Shown: positions 60,219 to 64,000 of the stretch, one piece after another
Position numbering within the stretch: position 1 is the first letter of the stretch
Layout of the letters: each line of letters begins with the position of its first letter
NCBI GenBank assembly: GCA_026392455.1
Contig: JAPLCB010000004.1
Span: 310,001-374,000, forward strand
Source: Propionibacteriales bacterium
GTDB taxonomy: Bacteria > Actinomycetota > Actinomycetes > Propionibacteriales > Nocardioidaceae
DNA length: 64,000 bases
Direction of reading: 5' to 3'
Notes under the pieces: model-generated
Seen by the model: only the letters and a program-made list of their open reading frames with translations
Databases searched by the model: none
Told to the model about the DNA's origin: nothing
Position numbers and translations under genes: made by a program

Positions 60219-60767
60219 ATGATCAAGTACTTCCTCGTGGCCGGCGCCCTGGTGCTCGCGGCCGTTCCGGCAGCGGTCGGCATGGCCGGCAACGACTCGT
60301 TCTCCCGGGACGTCCCGGTGCGCGTCCCCGAGCAGGCCCGGACGAGCTCGCCGACCCCCGGTGTTCCGTCGGCCACGGCGACGTCGGGGTCCGACGACGG
60401 CACCGACGACCAGGGACCGGGTGACGTTGGTGCGACGTCGCAGGCCGGTGACGACCACGGCGGCGACGTCCCCCGTGACGACCGCACCGAGGCCGGCGAC
60501 GACCGCGACGGCACCAGCGGGCACGGGTCGGACGACGCTCCCGGGGACGACAGCACCAGCGGGTCGCACTCGGGTTCGGGGTCCAGCGGTTCGGGTTCCA
60601 GCGGGTCGGACGACTCCGGTTCGGACGACTCCGGTTCGGGCAGCTCGGGCTCGGGCAGCTCGGGCTCGGGATCGAGCGGGAGCGGCAGCGACGACCCGAC
60701 CAGCCACGACGCCGGCGACGACAGCGGCAGCGGTGGTCACGGTTCGGACGACATCGCGGGTCAGTAG
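60219..60767 (+). CDS. Secreted acidic Ser/Gly/Asp-rich low-complexity protein
   Basis: A 182-residue protein. Signal peptide about 1-26 (IKYFLVAGALVLAAVPAAVG), then a disordered region dominated by Ser, Gly and Asp with many SGSG and DDSGS units, plus scattered His residues flanked by Gly/Asp (DDHGGD, GHGSDD, SHDAGDD, GGHGSDD). It has no cysteines and no recognised domain. The ATG at 60219 follows GAAGGGA; a longer frame upstream has no ribosome site. It is divergent from the nickel operon and 9 bp before the histidine kinase. It might bind metal ions outside the cell, a hypothesis. Confidence 0.8.
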   Translation: MIKYFLVAGALVLAAVPAAVGMAGNDSFSRDVPVRVPEQARTSSPTPGVPSATATSGSDDGTDDQGPGDVGATSQAGDDHGGDVPRDDRTEAGDDRDGTSGHGSDDAPGDDSTSGSHSGSGSSGSGSSGSDDSGSDDSGSGSSGSGSSGSGSSGSGSDDPTSHDAGDDSGSGGHGSDDIAGQ

Positions 60768-60775
60768 CACCCAGA

Positions 60776-62185
60776 ATGGACCTGATGACCGACGACGATC
60801 ACACCCTGGTCCTGCACGGCACCGCTCCGGTCCCCCCCGGGGTGGCGCCGTGGATCGTGGTGTCCGAGGCGACCTCGGCCTCCGAGGACGCGGGTCCGGG
60901 ACCGCGTCGGATCGTCGGCACCGTCGTGATCGGTGCCCTGGTGGTCCTGGTGGTGGTCGCGGTGCTCGGGGTGATCGCGGCCAGGACCCTGGCCGAACGG
61001 CAGTCGGTCAACGCGGCGGCGAACACGGTCGACCTCCTGGCCGAGGCCGTGGTTCAGCCGGCGCTGCGGGACGCGATCCTCGACGACGACCCGGCCGCGG
61101 TCCAACGTCTGGCGGCCGCGGTGCGGGACTCGCTGACGGCAACTGCGGTGATCCGGGTGAAGCTCTGGACCGAGGACGGACGGATCCTCTACTCCGACGA
61201 GTCCCGCCTGGTGGGCCAGCAGTTCGTCCTCGACGACGAGGCCCGGGCGGTTTTCGCCCACCCGAGCACCCGAGCGGAGATCTCGGACCTGGACAAGCCC
61301 GAGAACGTGTACGAGCGCGGTCAGGGCAAGCTGCTGGAGGCGTACCGTCCGGTGTGGACCCCGAACGGCACTCCGCTGCTGTTCGAGACCTACTCGCCGT
61401 ACGACGAGGTGGACCAGCAGACCAGCCAGCTCTGGCGCGGGTTCGCGGGGGTCACCGTGAGCAGTCTGCTGCTGTTCGCCGCCCTGATGGTCCCGCTGCT
61501 GTGGCAGCTGATGACCCGGGTCCGAGGGGCCCAGCGCCAGCGCGAGGATCTGCTGCAGCGCGCCGTGGACGCGTCGGTGGACGAGCGCCGGCGGATCGCC
61601 GGGACGTTGCACGACGGAGTCGTCCAGGAGCTCGCCGGGGCCTCGTTCGCCCTCAGCGGCGCAGCCAGCCGGGTCGAGTCGATGCAGGACGACGACCTTG
61701 CCACGGACGTACGCCGGGTGGCCGGGACGCTGCGCGACAGTATCGGCGGTCTGCGTACCCTGCTGGTCGACATCTACCCCGCGACCCTGGACACCGCCGG
61801 AATCCTGGACGTCCTCGGTGACCTCGCGGCGACCTTGCGTTCGCGTGACATCGACGTCCACCTCGACCTGCCCGACGAGGACCCCGGTCTGGGCCCCGAG
61901 CGTGACCAGCTGGTCTTCCGGATCGTGCACGAGTGCCTCCAGAACGTCCAACGGCACTCCGGAGCAGCGAACCTCTGGCTCCGGTTGGCCCCGAGCGGCT
62001 CCGGTCACGTGCTGGAGATCTCCGACGACGGCGTCGGATTCGACCCTGCTGCGGTCCTGGCAAGCCCCGAAGAAGGCCATTTCGGCCTCCGGGTCCTGGC
62101 CGACGTGGCCGGTCGCGAGGGCGCCGAGCTCGCCGTGTCGTCCGCGCCGGGAGCCGGTTGTCGCTGGAGGTTGAGCCTTCCGTGA
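60776..62185 (+). CDS. Sensor histidine kinase, NarL/DegS type
   Basis: A 469-residue membrane sensor kinase. Helices at about 43-66 and 223-246 flank an extracytoplasmic domain (about 70-215), with WTEDGRILYSDESRLVGQQF resembling a single-Cache-type sensor. The dimerisation motif ERRRIAGTLHDGVVQELAG carries the phospho-acceptor His279 (HisKA_3 type). The HATPase part has VHECLQNVQRHSGA (N box), ISDDGVGFDP (G1) and FGLRVLADVAGREGAELAVS. Start ATG 60776 or 60785. It overlaps the response regulator as GTGA and follows the acidic protein gene by 8 bp, which may be a linked sensory input. Confidence 0.92.
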   Translation: MDLMTDDDHTLVLHGTAPVPPGVAPWIVVSEATSASEDAGPGPRRIVGTVVIGALVVLVVVAVLGVIAARTLAERQSVNAAANTVDLLAEAVVQPALRDAILDDDPAAVQRLAAAVRDSLTATAVIRVKLWTEDGRILYSDESRLVGQQFVLDDEARAVFAHPSTRAEISDLDKPENVYERGQGKLLEAYRPVWTPNGTPLLFETYSPYDEVDQQTSQLWRGFAGVTVSSLLLFAALMVPLLWQLMTRVRGAQRQREDLLQRAVDASVDERRRIAGTLHDGVVQELAGASFALSGAASRVESMQDDDLATDVRRVAGTLRDSIGGLRTLLVDIYPATLDTAGILDVLGDLAATLRSRDIDVHLDLPDEDPGLGPERDQLVFRIVHECLQNVQRHSGAANLWLRLAPSGSGHVLEISDDGVGFDPAAVLASPEEGHFGLRVLADVAGREGAELAVSSAPGAGCRWRLSLP

Positions 62186-62823
62186 GCACCGCACCCGTCA
62201 CCGGTCCGATCACCGTGCTGCTGGTCGACGATCACCCGGTCGTCCGCTCCGGCCTCGCCGGACTGCTGGCGGCCCACCCGGAGGTGGAGGTCGTCGGGGA
62301 GGCCGCCGACGGCGCCGAGGCGCTGGAGAAGGCGGCAGCGCTGGAGCCGGCAGTCGTCCTGATGGACATCTCGATGCCGGGGGTCGACGGGATCGAAGCG
62401 ACTCGTCAGCTCTCCGGGCGCGGCTTCGCCGGAGCGGTGGTGATGCTGACGTCCTTCTCCGACAAGGCGCGGGTGACCGACGCGCTCAGGGCCGGAGCCA
62501 TCGGCTACCTGCTGAAGGACTGCGAGCCCGGCGAGGTCGTGGCGGCGATCCGTTCGGCCGCCAACGGGCACTCGCCGCTCGACCCGCGGATCGCTGGCGC
62601 CCTGCTGCCGACGCGGAGCGCTGCGCCAGGGGCCGACCTCAGCGCTCGGGAGCGCGAGGTGCTGGACCTGGTCTCCGAGGGCTTGGCCAACAAGCAGATC
62701 GCTCGTCGGCTGGGGATCACCGAGCGGACCGTGAAGGTGCACCTCGGCAACGTCTTCCGCCGGATCGGGGTGGCTGATCGGACCAGTGCCGCCCTCTGGG
62801 CGCGGGACAACCTCGGCGCCTGA
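62182..62823 (+). CDS. LuxR/NarL-type response regulator
   Basis: A 213-residue regulator. The receiver has acidic VDDHPVVRSGLAG, phosphorylation site Asp62 (VVLMDISMPG), Thr/Ser at the TSFSDK position and LLKDCEPGEV near the end. The C-terminal LuxR-type HTH is LSAREREVLDLVSEGLANKQ then IARRLGITERTVKVHLGN. It is the partner of the adjacent histidine kinase. Target genes are unknown, possibly the neighbouring permease or the acidic secreted protein. Confidence 0.95.
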   Translation: MSTAPVTGPITVLLVDDHPVVRSGLAGLLAAHPEVEVVGEAADGAEALEKAAALEPAVVLMDISMPGVDGIEATRQLSGRGFAGAVVMLTSFSDKARVTDALRAGAIGYLLKDCEPGEVVAAIRSAANGHSPLDPRIAGALLPTRSAAPGADLSAREREVLDLVSEGLANKQIARRLGITERTVKVHLGNVFRRIGVADRTSAALWARDNLGA

Positions 62824-62843
62824 CCTTCGCTCGTCGGGAGAGC

Positions 62844-64000
62844 TCAGCCGAGGTCGCGCGACCGGTACCGCCACCACGCCACGCCGAGGAGGCCCGCGGT
62901 CAGGGCGAGCAGGACGAGCTCGGTCACCGGGTCGAACCCTTCCGCCGGCATCAGCGGGGTGTGGCTGTACGGAGACACCCCGATCGTCCACGCGGGAAGC
63001 TCCAGCAGCTCACCGACCTGGCCGAGCGTGACGAAACCGGTGAGAAGGACCCAGGCGAACGGGGTCCAGGCAGCACGGGTGCCGAACGCGACCGCGGCGA
63101 GCGCGACCACCACCCAGGCCGCGGGCACCTGCGCCAGTGCCGCGGGCACGACGTCGGCGAGGGCAGCAACCAGGTCCCCGCCGACCAGGCCGTACCCCAG
63201 CGAGACCGCGATCCCGGTGACCAGCAGCAGCCAGCCGGTCCCGCCCAGGGCGATCAGCAGGGCGGCGACGAACGACCGGGCGCGGGAGGACACGGTGCTG
63301 AGTACCAGGTCGGTGCGTCCGGAGGACTCGTCGGCGGCCGCGTGGGTGATCGCGGCGATGCCGAAACCGGTGATCACGACTGCCACGATCGAGAGCTCGG
63401 CCGCGAGCAGGGAGCGCTCGATCGCGCCCTCGCCGCCGAGCCTGGTGATCAGGTCGCGCGCCGACGTCGAGTCGAGCAGGTCGGTCACGTTCGGGACGAT
63501 CGCGCCGAGCACCAGCCCCATCGTCGCAGTGGCGAGGCTCCAGACCAGAACGGTCGTGGCGTGCAGCCGCAGCGCGATCGAGACCGGACCGGTCAGTCCG
63601 GCCGCAGCGTCGGCGGGGCCGCCCCGTGCTGAGATCAGCCCGGACCCCAGGTCCCGACGGCCTTCGAGTGCCGCGGCGCACACGCCGAGCAGCAGAGCGG
63701 CGGTGCCGTAGAGGACGAGAACCCACCAGCGGGGGTCCGAGTAGGCGCGGAGCTGGGTCGACCAGCCGAACGGGCTCAACCAGCTCAGCCAGGAGACCGT
63801 GGTGTCGCCCACCGCCCGCAGGACGAAGGCGAAACCAACAGCGCCGGCAGCGATCGCTCCGCAGGTCCGGGCGCTCGCGGAGAGCTGGCAGGCCACGGCA
63901 CTGGTCGCGGCGACCACCAGGCCGATGCCGCACCAGGAAGCCCCGAAGGCCAGGGACCCGGCGATCGGCAGCCCCCCGAGGGTGTTGCCCAGGGCAGCCA
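62844..64000 (-). CDS. ABC-2 type exporter permease, 5' end outside the window
   Basis: A membrane protein with about ten hydrophobic helices. The frame stays open to the last base of the window (no stop before 64000) and continues with hydrophobic residues, so the true N-terminus lies beyond the end. At least 385 residues are present. Similarity in organisation to large ABC-2 permeases described as exporters of polyketide antibiotics: two repeated halves with a loop containing WFVLVLYGTAA-like and a repeat of TLGQVGELL. Only the permease end is seen and no ATPase gene is visible in the window. Convergent with the response regulator, 20 bp apart. Confidence 0.75.
   Translation of the reverse strand, partial: AALGNTLGGLPIAGSLAFGASWCGIGLVVAATSAVACQLSASARTCGAIAAGAVGFAFVLRAVGDTTVSWLSWLSPFGWSTQLRAYSDPRWWVLVLYGTAALLLGVCAAALEGRRDLGSGLISARGGPADAAAGLTGPVSIALRLHATTVLVWSLATATMGLVLGAIVPNVTDLLDSTSARDLITRLGGEGAIERSLLAAELSIVAVVITGFGIAAITHAAADESSGRTDLVLSTVSSRARSFVAALLIALGGTGWLLLVTGIAVSLGYGLVGGDLVAALADVVPAALAQVPAAWVVVALAAVAFGTRAAWTPFAWVLLTGFVTLGQVGELLELPAWTIGVSPYSHTPLMPAEGFDPVTELVLLALTAGLLGVAWWRYRSRDLG

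Overview
The window is a high-GC chromosomal segment from an actinobacterium, most likely a Nocardioides-like member of the Nocardioidaceae. The lineage call is inference from three things. First, gene order: the Nif3 / zinc-ribbon / RNase HI-phosphatase trio and the panB - glnA2 - glnE neighbourhood match a block I know from Mycobacterium. Second, gene content: an SsgA-like regulator, F420-dependent enzymes, TLP1-type thiolase-like proteins, DUF222-HNH and DUF3556 proteins. Third, TANNNT -10 hexamers placed 6-7 nt before start codons, typical of leaderless actinobacterial mRNAs. I see no prophage, insertion sequence, tRNA, rRNA or CRISPR array. The segment looks like stable core and near-core chromosome.

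Layout. 0-1.6 kb: end of an acyl-CoA synthetase and a lipoprotein / secreted metalloprotease pair. 1.6-6.2 kb: nif3, a zinc-ribbon coiled-coil gene with a probable CTG start, RNase HI-phosphatase, a VapBC toxin-antitoxin pair and yaaA. 6.3-11.2 kb: an RNB-domain ribonuclease and the three-gene operon circularly permuted ATP-grasp / alpha-E / transglutaminase. 11.25-11.68 kb: rnpB (RNase P RNA) with promoter and terminator. 11.9-17.9 kb: hydrolase, SsgA-like regulator, small coiled-coil protein, dual-specificity phosphatase, membrane molybdenum oxidoreductase and small conserved genes. 17.9-23 kb: map with a divergent small-gene pair, PQQ-type sugar dehydrogenase, methyltransferase, panB, GNAT and ABM genes. 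23.3-30.2 kb: nadE - glnA2 - glnE - arfB, a nitrogen/NAD block. 30.2-35.6 kb: F420/FAD redox genes with a TetR regulator, separated by related tandem repeats, then a hydrolase and a CAP protein. 35.6-43.3 kb: membrane glycosyltransferase, phosphopantetheinyl transferase, M1 peptidase and a Pls/PosA-type NRPS-like protein. 43.3-55.8 kb: ppc, a DapB-like dehydrogenase, an Ig-repeat surface protein, pseudouridine synthase, nitronate monooxygenase, a thiolase-like/crotonase fusion, a DUF222-HNH protein and a crotonase coupled to a DUF3556 membrane protein. 57.6-60.1 kb: an ECF nickel/cobalt transporter (cbiMNQO) behind a FUR-family palindrome. 60.2-64 kb: a secreted acidic Ser/Gly/Asp protein, a NarL-type two-component system and an ABC-2 permease cut by the window end.

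How genes work together. GlnE can modify glutamine synthetase, and the adjacent GlnA2 keeps a tyrosine at the adenylylation position. The phosphopantetheinyl transferase could activate the carrier domain of the NRPS-like protein 1.3 kb away. The ECF operon carries substrate, linker, T and ATPase subunits and a FUR-type operator. The histidine kinase and response regulator are translationally coupled.

The most interesting items are: a symmetric bidirectional leaderless promoter between map and its neighbour; phased GGTCTA hexamers upstream of the SsgA-like gene; the FUR-type palindrome shared with a divergent acidic secreted protein; the thiolase-like/crotonase fusion that lacks the canonical catalytic residues in both halves; a 14-glutamine tail on the ATP-grasp protein encoded beside a transglutaminase-fold protein; and a tandem-repeat family in three intergenic gaps of one redox cluster. 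No wholly novel defence or biosynthetic system is evident. Start sites were chosen by ribosome binding sites, -10 spacing and family knowledge, not by experiment or database search.
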